Program-made: the position numbers and the translations under genes | In this document: one piece after another, positions 24,157-32,768 of the stretch | How positions within the stretch are numbered: position 1 is the first letter of the stretch | How the letters are laid out: each line of letters opens with the position of its first letter | Notes under the pieces: model-generated | Told to the model about the DNA's origin: nothing | What the model saw: the letters and a program-made list of their open reading frames with translations, nothing else | Databases searched by the model: none | Source of the DNA: Deltaproteobacteria bacterium | GTDB taxonomy: Bacteria > Desulfobacterota > Desulfobacteria > Desulfobacterales > Desulfosalsimonadaceae | Assembly: GCA_013151835.1 (NCBI GenBank) | Contig: JAADHK010000025.1 | Coordinates: 1-34,818, forward strand | Direction: 5' to 3' | Length of the DNA stretch: 34,818 nucleotides

Positions 24157-24597
24157 TTAGTTCTTTGCAAGGCAATCCTTCAGCCATGCATTTTTTTCAG
24201 CCATTATCCTTTCGTCTTCTTCTCCGGTCTCATGGTCGTAGCCAAGCAAATGAAGTATGCCGTGGATCAGAAGGTCGTCAAACCGGTCCGTGATCCCGAT
24301 TCCGGCATCTGCCGCCTCTCTTTGCGCCGTGTCGACGGATATTACAACATCGCCGAGCAAATCCGGATTTATATCGTCAAACCCGCCTTCGTTCATGGGA
24401 AAGGAGATTACGTTGGTCGGGCCGGTGCGTCCCAGGTACTGCCGGTTTATTTCGGCTATTTCCCCATCGTCCACAACGAGTATGGAAAGCTCGGCGTCAG
24501 GTCTGCCCAAGGCGTTTAAGAGTATTTTCGTCGTCCGCAGGATCTGCCTGGTCTTTATCAGGCTGTGCTTCCGGCGATTTTGTATCTGTATTTCCAT
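24157..24597 (-). CDS. ybeY: Endoribonuclease YbeY (16S rRNA maturation and quality control)
   Basis: 146 residues. It is a single-strand endoribonuclease that matures the 3' end of 16S rRNA and helps degrade defective ribosomes. The zinc site HGILHLLGYDHETG (about residues 112-125, three histidines) is intact, with the conserved VISFPMNEG strand. The start at 24597 matches the family length (about 150), though its RBS is weak. The first 101 bases overlap the end of the upstream 7TM-HD gene in another frame, which is unusual. The phoH-7TM/HD-ybeY order is conserved in many bacteria. Confidence 0.95.
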   Translation of the reverse strand: MEIQIQNRRKHSLIKTRQILRTTKILLNALGRPDAELSILVVDDGEIAEINRQYLGRTGPTNVISFPMNEGGFDDINPDLLGDVVISVDTAQREAADAGIGITDRFDDLLIHGILHLLGYDHETGEEDERIMAEKNAWLKDCLAKN

Positions 24598-26866
24598 TTC
24601 TGGTTTTCTTTTTTACGTTTTCGGGAAAGGCTTTATCGGGATATTCGATCCTGTGGTGATAAATTCCATTTAAAATTTTATTGAAGTTCCGGGCGATGCT
24701 GTGAAGATCCTTCAGGGTTAGTGGCGATTCATCCAGCTGGTTGTCGGAAAAAATTTTATTGATGAGTTGCTGAACCATGCCCTGTATTCTGGATGGAGAA
24801 GGATCTTCCAGGGTCCTTGCAGCGGCCTCCACCACGTCCGCCATCATGATAAGCGCGGTTTCCTTGGTCTGAGGTTTCGGGCCGGGATAGCGGAAGTCGT
24901 CTATATTAACGTTCTGGTCTTTTTTAACGGTTTTGGCCTTTTCATAAAAGAAACGGATCAGGCTCGTTCCGTGGTGCTGTTTTATGGCATCGGTTATCTC
25001 CTGGCCGAGCCCGTATTCACGCGCCAGTTCAACTCCGTTTTTCACATGGGAGGTCAAAACCAGGCATGACATGGACGGCGCCAGCTTGTTGTGGACGTTT
25101 TTGCCGTCTTTCTGGTTTTCGATGAAATAGAGGGGGTTTTTCAATTTGCCGATATCGTGGTAATATCCACATACCTTTGCCAGCAGGGGATTTGCTCCGA
25201 TTTCGGATGCCGCCGCCTCAGCCATTGATCCCACGATCACGCTGTGGTGATAGGTCCCCGGGGCTTCGAGCATCAGGCGGCGCATGAGCGGCTGGTCCAG
25301 GTTGGAGAGTTCCAGCAGGGTGCTGTCCGTCGTGAATCCAAAGGCCATCTCAACTATTGGCGTCACCCCGATGGTTACGATGCCGGCGCTGATACCTCCG
25401 GCAAAGGCGAAGGTCATATCCCACAGGATTTTTATGATACCGATATCGGCGATATAGATGTCGATGATGGTCGCAAGCCCTATATTTAAAAGCCCCAGAC
25501 GGAAGCCGGCCTGAATCAGGTCCTTGCGGTGGCGTGAATTTTGAAGCCAGAATGCGCCCATTATACTGTTGAGCAGGAAATAGAGGCAGTAAGCATAACT
25601 GTTTTCAAAGAGGATTGCGGTGATAAAGGCCATGACAATGGCAAAGGGAAACGCCACGGAAAAACCGAGAAACTGGCAGATGGTCATGGCGCCGGCCGCA
25701 ACCGGGATGCCGTAAAACATTGATTGTGAGTGAATTGACAGGGGTGTGTTTTCGCTCAATGCCCCTGCAAGGGCCGCTGAAAGCTGGGCCATAAGGAAGA
25801 CCGACAAGAGCACGCTCGCGATAAAAAGAAGGCTCTTGTTCTGGTTGGCCCTGATTTCAGGGCGGTAGCGCAGGTGGATATAATAGGTCATGATCAGCAG
25901 GACGAGTATGATCAGGGCTGTACCCGCGCCCTGTTCCAGAAGCCGGGCCCTGCCGGTTTTCTTTTTTAATGCCGAAAGCTTGAGCATGTCGGTCCTGGAA
26001 ACCCGCTGGCCTTCCCTTAAAATCATCTCTCCTTTCTTGATCTGGTACAGGATCGGCTTGATCCCGGATTCAGCGGCGGATTTCCGTTTTTCGGTTTCTC
26101 TCCTGTTCAAGGTGATATTGGGCTGGACCAGGCGCTGGGTGAAATCGACGATCAGGTTGACAAGGTTGTAATCCATCCCCTTTAAAAGCGGATCTCCTAT
26201 GATGCGCACCATGGCCCTGGCCTGATCCATGCCGTAGAAGTGCCTGAGATTGCGCACGGTCTTTTCGTCGTTTACGCCGATGGTTTTAAGGCTTATCCCC
26301 TTGTCGTTCTCCTTTAAAAGCAGATCCTTGTTGGCGACCACGCCGTTACCAAGGATTCCGGATAGTATTTTTATGATCAGGCCCGGTATTTTTTTGGAAA
26401 ATTTTTCATTTTCCAGTACCTGGTATGCGCCGGCACTGACCGGAATCCCCATAATTTTTTCAAATTCGGATTTTAAAGCAATAATTTTTAAATGCAGGTC
26501 GTCCTGTGTATTTGGCCCGGAGGCCCCGCTGCTGTTAATAATAGTGCGTGGAATGGCAAATGCCTGGATGATTTTTTGGGCAAGCATATTTTCAAGACTC
26601 CGGTCATAATCGTAAACAGTGAGCACATCCTTTCGTGCCGCCTGTTTTTTTTCGATTGTGGCATCATGATCTTCGATAAAGAAATTTTCCGGGGCCTTGA
26701 TGTTTTCGGCGGATATGTCACCGATATTATAGGGGGTTCTGAATATAGTGAATTTTGGATAGAAAATAAGGGTGGAAATAATTGCCACAAGCGTGATAAT
26801 ACCTATTGAAAGGGCGGTGTTTCCTGCCGGCTTGTCAAATGTTATCCTGGGTGGTTTAATATTCAT
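24497..26866 (-). CDS. 7TM-HD family membrane phosphohydrolase (PgpH-like)
   Basis: 789 residues from the ATG at 26866 (an ATG at 26881 is also in frame; neither has a strong RBS). It has one N-terminal membrane helix, an extracytoplasmic 7TMR-HDED domain to about residue 290, seven hydrophobic spans to about 520, and a cytoplasmic HD domain (about 535-690) with YHHSVIVGSMAEAA and CGYYHDIGKLKNP. In Firmicutes the relative PgpH is a c-di-AMP phosphodiesterase; the nucleotide used here is not known. The charged C-terminal tail of 35 residues overlaps ybeY. It overlaps the phoH stop by 11 bases. Confidence 0.9.
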   Translation of the reverse strand: MNIKPPRITFDKPAGNTALSIGIITLVAIISTLIFYPKFTIFRTPYNIGDISAENIKAPENFFIEDHDATIEKKQAARKDVLTVYDYDRSLENMLAQKIIQAFAIPRTIINSSGASGPNTQDDLHLKIIALKSEFEKIMGIPVSAGAYQVLENEKFSKKIPGLIIKILSGILGNGVVANKDLLLKENDKGISLKTIGVNDEKTVRNLRHFYGMDQARAMVRIIGDPLLKGMDYNLVNLIVDFTQRLVQPNITLNRRETEKRKSAAESGIKPILYQIKKGEMILREGQRVSRTDMLKLSALKKKTGRARLLEQGAGTALIILVLLIMTYYIHLRYRPEIRANQNKSLLFIASVLLSVFLMAQLSAALAGALSENTPLSIHSQSMFYGIPVAAGAMTICQFLGFSVAFPFAIVMAFITAILFENSYAYCLYFLLNSIMGAFWLQNSRHRKDLIQAGFRLGLLNIGLATIIDIYIADIGIIKILWDMTFAFAGGISAGIVTIGVTPIVEMAFGFTTDSTLLELSNLDQPLMRRLMLEAPGTYHHSVIVGSMAEAAASEIGANPLLAKVCGYYHDIGKLKNPLYFIENQKDGKNVHNKLAPSMSCLVLTSHVKNGVELAREYGLGQEITDAIKQHHGTSLIRFFYEKAKTVKKDQNVNIDDFRYPGPKPQTKETALIMMADVVEAAARTLEDPSPSRIQGMVQQLINKIFSDNQLDESPLTLKDLHSIARNFNKILNGIYHHRIEYPDKAFPENVKKKTRNGNTDTKSPEAQPDKDQADPADDENTLKRLGQT

Positions 26867-27830
26867 GGGTTCTGGTCTCATAGGCGTTTATGATTTTCTG
26901 TACCAGTTTATGGCGAACCACATCCTGTTTTGTAAAATTGACAAATGCAATTCCGTCGATACCGGCAAGGATATCCATGGCATCGGCCAGTCCCGACGCC
27001 CGGTCCCGGGGCAGATCACTCTGGGTGATATCACCGGTTATTACAGCCTTTGAGCTGAAGCCTATCCGGGTTAAAAACATTTTCATCTGCTCACTCGTGG
27101 AGTTCTGTGCCTCGTCTAAGATAATGAAAGAATCGTTTAAGGTGCGGCCCCGCATGAAGGCCAGAGGGGCCACTTCTATGACATCGTGCTCCATAAGACC
27201 GGCGGCCCGCTCAAAATTCATCATGTCATGAAGGGCGTCGTACAATGGCCGCAGGTAAGGGTTCACCTTTTCGGCCAGGTCGCCCGGAAGAAAGCCCAGA
27301 GCCTCACCGGCCTCCACGGCCGGTCGGGTGAGGACGATTCTGGTCACCTGTTTTTTTGCAAGCGCGGCAACGGCCATTGCCATGGCCAGGTAGGTCTTGC
27401 CGGTTCCGGCGGGTCCGACTCCGAATACGATGTCAAACTTGCGGATTGCGTCTATATATTCCTTTTGTACCGGGCTTTTCGGGGTGATGGTCTGTTTGTT
27501 GGATTTTATGTATACCGTGTCTAAAAAAATATCCTTAAGGGAAATACCGCTGTCACGGCTCAGCACGTTTGCAGCATAATCGACATCGTTTGCAAAAACG
27601 GGATACCCTTCTTTTATCAGCCCGTACAACTGGTTCAATATGTTTGCGGCAAGATCTGCCGCGATTGAATCTCCCCTGATAAATACCGTGTTGCCCCTTG
27701 CGTTTATGGCGACCTCAACGGCTTCGGCAATCCGTTTCAGATTTTTGTTTTGGGCGCCGAAAAGGGCCTTTGTATGGGAAACTTCGTCAAAGGTGACCTC
27801 GGTTTTGACGTCCTTATTGTAAGGTGCCAT
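26856..27830 (-). CDS. PhoH-family ATPase (PhoH-like, YbeZ type)
   Basis: 324 residues, the length of the PhoH-like/YbeZ group. It has an N-terminal KH-like portion (1-115), then a P-loop domain with Walker A GVGPAGTGKTYLA (about 136-148) and Walker B FIILDEAQN (about 235-243). The conserved RPAVEAGEALGFLPGD block is present. It is thought to act in RNA metabolism with YbeY. It heads the phoH-7TM/HD-ybeY run and is divergent from the CvpA gene over a 128-base gap with no clear promoter motif found. Confidence 0.95.
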   Translation of the reverse strand: MAPYNKDVKTEVTFDEVSHTKALFGAQNKNLKRIAEAVEVAINARGNTVFIRGDSIAADLAANILNQLYGLIKEGYPVFANDVDYAANVLSRDSGISLKDIFLDTVYIKSNKQTITPKSPVQKEYIDAIRKFDIVFGVGPAGTGKTYLAMAMAVAALAKKQVTRIVLTRPAVEAGEALGFLPGDLAEKVNPYLRPLYDALHDMMNFERAAGLMEHDVIEVAPLAFMRGRTLNDSFIILDEAQNSTSEQMKMFLTRIGFSSKAVITGDITQSDLPRDRASGLADAMDILAGIDGIAFVNFTKQDVVRHKLVQKIINAYETRTHEY

Positions 27831-27958
27831 GGTATCCTTATTCCCGATCGTTTTAATGCCTTGACTCCCCTTAATGCCTCTAGTAATTTAACCCTCTGAT
27901 ACGGTTACAATTTAATTTTTGATCAGGCTACCACCTTTTCCAAAGGATTGTCAATGCC

Positions 27959-28546
27959 ATGAATCCCTTTGATACAGCCGTTGTCGCCATTATGGGCTAT
28001 TGCGTAATACGCGGGATATTCCGGGGGTTTATCAGGGAAATCGCAGCCATCGCAGGTGTTATAGGCGGGTTTTACATCGCTTACGGTCGCTATCACTCCC
28101 TGACCCCGTTTTTGAGCCAATGGATTTCAAACCCGACATATGTGAACATTTTTTCTTTTCTCGTGATGTTCACCGGTATTTTCACCCTTGTTACCGGCCT
28201 GGGGATTCTTGCCAGGACCCTTTTAAAAGCCGTGTTTCTCGGGTTTATCGACCGGTTTTTCGGGGCATTGTTCGGCGTTGCCAAGGGAGTGGTCCTGGCG
28301 GCGGCCCTCTTTTTTCTCCTTACCACCTTTCTCCCCCCGGGGGGCGCAGACATGGTCCGCCATTCAAGAACGGCCCCTGCCGTCAACAGGTCCGCCGGGA
28401 TTCTTGCCCGGCTCGTGCCGGAAGCTGTCCGCACAAGGCTTGAAAACAGGATAAAGGGCCTGAAGGAAAAATGGGAGAAAAAGGAGGGGGCAAAAGGGCT
28501 GCCGGTTGACGGAGTTGTTTATCAACTGTCAACTCAATGTCATTAA
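27959..28546 (+). CDS. cvpA: CvpA family membrane protein
   Basis: 195 residues with four hydrophobic spans: about 5-22, 26-43, 60-82 and 100-122. The N-terminal FDTAVVAIMGYCVIRGIFRG and the reentrant-like segment fit CvpA (originally found for colicin V production and linked to envelope stress). The last 60 residues are charged and cytoplasmic. AAAGGA lies about 11 bases before the ATG; an out-of-frame ATG sits five bases upstream. It is divergent from phoH and converges on the kinase gene. Confidence 0.88.
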   Translation: MNPFDTAVVAIMGYCVIRGIFRGFIREIAAIAGVIGGFYIAYGRYHSLTPFLSQWISNPTYVNIFSFLVMFTGIFTLVTGLGILARTLLKAVFLGFIDRFFGALFGVAKGVVLAAALFFLLTTFLPPGGADMVRHSRTAPAVNRSAGILARLVPEAVRTRLENRIKGLKEKWEKKEGAKGLPVDGVVYQLSTQCH

Positions 28547-28617
28547 CTTAAGAGATTTATTCAGTAGTGTCCGGTTTGGTTCTTGCCGGCTGTTATTTTT
28601 CTTGTACTGCCCTCGTA

Positions 28618-28732
28618 GGGGCGGCCTTCAGGCCGCCTTTAACTGAAAGGCTGAAGCCTTCCGCTACGTGGGCCGTGCGAATATTTTATTGCGAAGCCAG
28701 GGTCCAATACCCCGTCCGCTTGCGGCGGGGTA
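28618..28732. repeat. Cluster of three REP-like hairpins between convergent genes
   Basis: Within the 193-base gap are ggcggcc-ttca-ggccgcc (28620-28637), aaggct-ga-agcctt (about 28646-28659) followed by ccgctacg, and a 25-base structure taccccg...cggggta (28708-28732) with an inner ccgc/gcgg stem. The last is followed on the plus strand by gtttattt and might end the cvpA transcript. The word cgtagcggaaggc is shared with 9401-9413. The start of the gap, cagtagtgtccggttt, looks like a transposon-end relic, unproven. Confidence 0.6.
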
Positions 28733-28739
28733 GTTTATT

Positions 28740-31700
28740 TCAATCTTCACTTTCCAGCGCTTTTTGAACGGTTAACGCCAGGTCTCTTTTGGAAAACGGC
28801 TTCTGGATAAAGTACACCTCCTTGTCCAGGATTCCATGGTGGGCGATGACATTGGCAGTATATCCGGACATGAATATGCTTTTTAAGTCCGGATAAAAGG
28901 ATTGCAGCCGTTGTGTCAGCTCCAGGCCGTTCATTTCAGGCATGACAACATCGGTGATGACCAGGTGGATATTGCCGGTATGTTTTTCGGCCAGGTTCAG
29001 GGCATCTTTTGGTGCGCCCGCAGCCAGGACGGTGTAGCTAAGTCCGGTGAGAATTTTTTGGACAAGGTTCAGGATTGCAAGGTCATCCTCCACAACCAGG
29101 AGAGTCTCTCCCCGGCCGGCCGGAATTTGTGCATAGCTTTCCTCCTGTTTTTCAACGGCTTCACCCTTATACCCGGGCAGATAGATTTTTATTGTCGTAC
29201 CTTTTCCCGGTTCACTGTAAACATTGACGAACCCGTTGTTCTGCTTGGCGATGCCGTAGACCGTTGATAAGCCTAAGCCGGTGCCCTTATCCACATCCTT
29301 TGTGGTGAAAAACGGCTCAAAAATATTGTCGATAATTTCCTTTTCCATGCCGCAGCCGTTGTCGCTTACGGCCAGCATGACAAATTCACCGGGAATAAAA
29401 CCGGGATGATCGGAGCAATAGTCCGTATCAAATATGATGTTTTTCGTTTCAATGGTAATCCTGCCCACACCGCTGATAGCGTCCCGGGCGTTTATGCACA
29501 GGTTGGCCAGAATCTGGTCGATCTGGGAGGGGTCCATCTTAACGGGCTCCAGGTTTTTCCCCGGCAGCCAGGTAAGATCGATGTCCTCGCCGATGAGCCG
29601 CAGGAGCATTTTCAGCATGCTTTCCACGCTGTCGTTTAAGTCAAGCACCTTAGGGGTGATGGTCTGCTTGCGGGCAAAGGCCAGCAGTTGACGGGTAATG
29701 CCCGCCGCGCGGTCTGCGGCTTTAAGGATTTCCTCAAGATTATCACGCACCGGCCCGTCCGGGCCGACCTTGCCCATGGCCAGTTCGGTGAAACCCATGA
29801 TCACGGAAAGTGAATTGTTGTAATCATGGGCCACCCCGCCGGCAAGACGGCCCACGGATTCCATCTTCTGGGCCTGGTAAAACTGGGCTTCAAGTTTTTT
29901 TAATTCAGAAATGTCTCTACAAATAGTCATGTTTGAAACAGAGCCGTCTCCATGAACAATGGGAGAGCAGGAAACATGGTAGGAATGGTTGTCTTTTGGG
30001 CTGACAATGTTTAGCTCACAAGATTCATTTTGCTGGACTTTATCATGCACACACCATGGGCATTTTTCATCCAAACCGTGAATGACTTTGAAACAAAGCT
30101 CTCCCGCGCCATCACGGCCTATCCTTTTGATCATGGCCGGATTCATATATTTCACTCGATAATCGGACGAGCAGATATAGACCGGCTCTTTCATTGCTTC
30201 CATCATAGAACGATATTTTGTTTCACTCTCCAGCCGCGCATCCTCCAGCCGTTTGCGCTCGGTGATGTCCCTGATGCAATGAACAGCACCGTCAAATCCG
30301 CCGGTTTCATTCAGAATGGGATCTGTGGTGACTTGAAAGAACCGTTTACCTATCTGCAATTCCGTTGTTTCCCGTTGCAGGCTGTCCTGTAACCGCTGAA
30401 AAGGACACCCTGAAATCGGATGGGACGTACCATGTGTAACCTCCCAGCAGTGTTTGCCGATTATTTTGTCAGACGGTTGTTGTAATATCTTCTCCGTCAT
30501 TTTATTGCAGCGGAGTATGCGACATTCCTGATCTTGAATCCAGATGGCATCGTTTGTGGAGTTAAAGGTGGTTTGCCAATCCTTTTCGGCCTGTTTACGA
30601 TCCGCAAGCATCTTGTTGGCGTTTTCCGCCATCCGGTCAAACTCGTCAAACCGAACCCGGTCCCGGTCAATCGATTCATCAGAAAGGGCTGCTTTGTTGA
30701 AAAACGAGATAAACAGGTTGAGATCTTTTTTTAGCTTGCGGTTCAACCAGTTGAATAAAAGAAGAAGAAAAGCGATGATGCCCAGAATAATCAGGAAGGA
30801 ATAGAGTATTTCCATCTTGATCTGGTTATTTAATCGGGTTTGCATCCGGGCAATAACCGTTTCCACATCATCAAGATACACGCCGGCGCCCACAAGCCAT
30901 TTCAATTCAGGGATTCCGTAAATAAAAGATACTTTAGGTGATTCAATATTTGACTGGGTCAGCTTTATCCACGAATAATATATATAATCACCGCCGGGAG
31001 TTAAGGCGGCATCGTGCTCTTTCTTAAAAATGCCTTTTATCTTTTCTGCATTTTCATTAAAGATCTCCCACAGTTTTTTTTCTCCGGAAAATTGTTTTCC
31101 ATTTGATACCAGCGTATCCCCATTTAATTTGTTAACAAAAATATATCCTTCCTTTCCAAACCGAACCCTGCTGATGTCTGAGAGCAGATCTGCTTTTATC
31201 TGATTCTCAATATCATCAACATATAAACCGGTCCCGAAATACCAGTCCAATGGTTTAAAATATTTAACAAACGATATTTTTTTATAGGCGGCCGCAGGGT
31301 CTTTCCCGGGTTTAAGCCGGAAGCCTTTTACAAACCCTTCCCCTGATTTTTTGATCACATTGATTTCATTTTGGATAATAAAATTGCCTTTAATATCCTG
31401 CAAACCGATCAGGTTTTTTCCTTCCAGTTCCGGCCGAGCCGGGTATAATTGCTCAACCCCGTCCATCGATACCGCAAAATAATAGCCGTTTTTGTTTTCA
31501 AACCGGATGGGTCTTAATGCATTTAAGATCATTTGTTTAATTCTATCTTTGGTCTCAATCATTTGGTTTTGTTGATAAATATTTTGAGCGATAGAATACG
31601 CTTCATAAACTCTTGATTTGACCTTGTTTTTTGTCAAACCTTCACTTTGGGCCTTTTTAAGACGAATCCTGTCCACAACCCGTTTAACTTCCTGTTTGAT

Positions 31701-31868
31701 TGCCTGTTTCTGCCGGGATGTATAATCTGACCGCATTTGATCCGCGCGGAAGTTGAAATTTCGATAGGAGTTGGCAATCTCAAGAACAATCATGCTTCCA
31801 CCAATCATTACGATAATGATAATTACCCATAACTGGATGAATTTGATAAAGTTCCTTTTTTTGATCAT
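28740..31868 (-). CDS. Cache-PAS-PAS hybrid sensor histidine kinase with receiver
   Basis: 1042 residues from the ATG at 31868, chosen because AGGGA lies eight bases upstream; an ATG at 31898 is in frame but has no RBS. Order: TM helix (about 12-31), long periplasmic region with two Cache-type units (about 40-350), TM helix (355-376), PAS 1 (430-540), PAS 2 (555-655), HisKA with the phospho-His at 681 (GGVAHDYNNSLSVIMGF), HATPase (to about 905), and a C-terminal receiver (920-1042) with ITDVVMPEMNG. It should sense a periplasmic ligand plus cytoplasmic redox/small-molecule signals. No output regulator is adjacent, so the partner is elsewhere. The gene upstream ends 43 bases before it. Confidence 0.93.
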   Translation of the reverse strand: MIKKRNFIKFIQLWVIIIIVMIGGSMIVLEIANSYRNFNFRADQMRSDYTSRQKQAIKQEVKRVVDRIRLKKAQSEGLTKNKVKSRVYEAYSIAQNIYQQNQMIETKDRIKQMILNALRPIRFENKNGYYFAVSMDGVEQLYPARPELEGKNLIGLQDIKGNFIIQNEINVIKKSGEGFVKGFRLKPGKDPAAAYKKISFVKYFKPLDWYFGTGLYVDDIENQIKADLLSDISRVRFGKEGYIFVNKLNGDTLVSNGKQFSGEKKLWEIFNENAEKIKGIFKKEHDAALTPGGDYIYYSWIKLTQSNIESPKVSFIYGIPELKWLVGAGVYLDDVETVIARMQTRLNNQIKMEILYSFLIILGIIAFLLLLFNWLNRKLKKDLNLFISFFNKAALSDESIDRDRVRFDEFDRMAENANKMLADRKQAEKDWQTTFNSTNDAIWIQDQECRILRCNKMTEKILQQPSDKIIGKHCWEVTHGTSHPISGCPFQRLQDSLQRETTELQIGKRFFQVTTDPILNETGGFDGAVHCIRDITERKRLEDARLESETKYRSMMEAMKEPVYICSSDYRVKYMNPAMIKRIGRDGAGELCFKVIHGLDEKCPWCVHDKVQQNESCELNIVSPKDNHSYHVSCSPIVHGDGSVSNMTICRDISELKKLEAQFYQAQKMESVGRLAGGVAHDYNNSLSVIMGFTELAMGKVGPDGPVRDNLEEILKAADRAAGITRQLLAFARKQTITPKVLDLNDSVESMLKMLLRLIGEDIDLTWLPGKNLEPVKMDPSQIDQILANLCINARDAISGVGRITIETKNIIFDTDYCSDHPGFIPGEFVMLAVSDNGCGMEKEIIDNIFEPFFTTKDVDKGTGLGLSTVYGIAKQNNGFVNVYSEPGKGTTIKIYLPGYKGEAVEKQEESYAQIPAGRGETLLVVEDDLAILNLVQKILTGLSYTVLAAGAPKDALNLAEKHTGNIHLVITDVVMPEMNGLELTQRLQSFYPDLKSIFMSGYTANVIAHHGILDKEVYFIQKPFSKRDLALTVQKALESED

Positions 31869-31910
31869 ATTTGTTTTCCCTGCTGTTCTTAGGGACATTA
31901 TTGGTGAGAA

Positions 31911-32216
31911 CTATAGAAGATTTGTTATATCAATGGAATGAGTTTCTTTACCATCAGGGCCGATGGTGTGGTATTTTATTCTGTTTTCCACCCCGGCGTC
32001 CGGGCAGTTTTCTTCTCCCGGCTTAAGCACGCCGTGATCATGGCGTAAAACAGCCGTCCGCCTGGCGATATCCATGAGAATTTTGTTTCGGACAAGCCGT
32101 TTTTTTTCGGAAAATCGGTCTGTTGCCTTGCCTTTACTATCGTCTTTTGCCGATGAAAGCAGATGCTTTTTATATGCCTTTAAGACGTTTTCAACCTGGT
32201 GCTGGGGTATTTTCAT
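31911..32216 (-). CDS. Small protein resembling the DVU0524/FlgM-associated family
   Basis: 101 residues. The N-terminus MKIPQHQVENVLKAYKKHL and the basic helix EKKRLVRNKILMDIARR resemble the short DVU0524-type proteins that lie next to flgM in sulfate reducers. The C-terminus is polar (IGPDGKETHSIDIT). There is no signal peptide or membrane span. It overlaps the NUDIX gene by 26 bases and is followed by the hybrid kinase. No flagellar gene is in the window. The family assignment is from memory of the N-terminal pattern and is tentative; that the gene is real is more certain. Confidence 0.6.
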   Translation of the reverse strand: MKIPQHQVENVLKAYKKHLLSSAKDDSKGKATDRFSEKKRLVRNKILMDIARRTAVLRHDHGVLKPGEENCPDAGVENRIKYHTIGPDGKETHSIDITNLL

Positions 32217-32709
32217 GGGCGGCCCGGTATATGCTTATAAAATTTTTATGGCTGGTAAAGGCGATTTCCGGGAATGTATCCATGGAAAACCACTCTGCTT
32301 TTTCGGCATCATCACCGGCCTTCGCCTTTCCGGTATAAGCCCGCACCAGAAAGCCGGTCATGAGTATGGAATCGTAAATGGTGCCGGGAGTGGATACAAC
32401 ACCTAATAAAAAATCGACTTTCCCGCGTAACCCTGTTTCCTCGAAAAGCTCGCGCAATGCCCCTTGTTCAGGGTTTTCGCCGTTTTCCATAAATCCGCCC
32501 GGAAGGCACCATACCCCTTTTTTAGGCTCTACGCTTCTCTTGACCAGAAGTATACGGTTTTGATCATCAATTACAACGCTGCACGTTGCCGGGACAGGAT
32601 TTTCGTACAGGGTGGTATTGCAGGCCTTGCACCATTTCCGCGTTCGCCCTTCTTCTATCCGCTCCGAAAGGGGCGCACCGCAATATGGGCAGAATTTTTT
32701 TTCTCTCAT
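32191..32709 (-). CDS. NUDIX hydrolase with N-terminal zinc ribbon
   Basis: 172 residues from the ATG at 32709, preceded by GGAG at nine bases; a GTG at 32724 is also in frame. A zinc ribbon with C7/C10 and C27/C30 precedes the catalytic domain, as in NADH pyrophosphatase NudC-like and ADP-ribose pyrophosphatase-like enzymes. The NUDIX box GGFMENGENPEQGALRELFEE, extended by TGL, is complete. It cleaves a nucleoside diphosphate linked to another group; the exact substrate is not evident, and the typical NudC SQPWPFPS motif is absent. It starts the likely operon NUDIX - small protein - hybrid kinase. Confidence 0.9.
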   Translation of the reverse strand: MREKKFCPYCGAPLSERIEEGRTRKWCKACNTTLYENPVPATCSVVIDDQNRILLVKRSVEPKKGVWCLPGGFMENGENPEQGALRELFEETGLRGKVDFLLGVVSTPGTIYDSILMTGFLVRAYTGKAKAGDDAEKAEWFSMDTFPEIAFTSHKNFISIYRAAHENTPAPG

Positions 32710-32768
32710 TCCAGTGAACTCCACGATGAATTCATCTTCTAAAAGATTTCTCCATGGACGGAGTCGTC

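Noticed and set aside
26881-26881. Upstream ATG of the 7TM-HD gene as the true start
   Set aside because: Neither candidate has a strong RBS. The ATG at 26866 gives the smaller overlap with phoH and was preferred, with low certainty.
28561-28576. Insertion-sequence end suggested by cagtagtgtccggttt
   Set aside because: Only one end-like word and no transposase frame or matching opposite end is seen, so it is not listed as an element.
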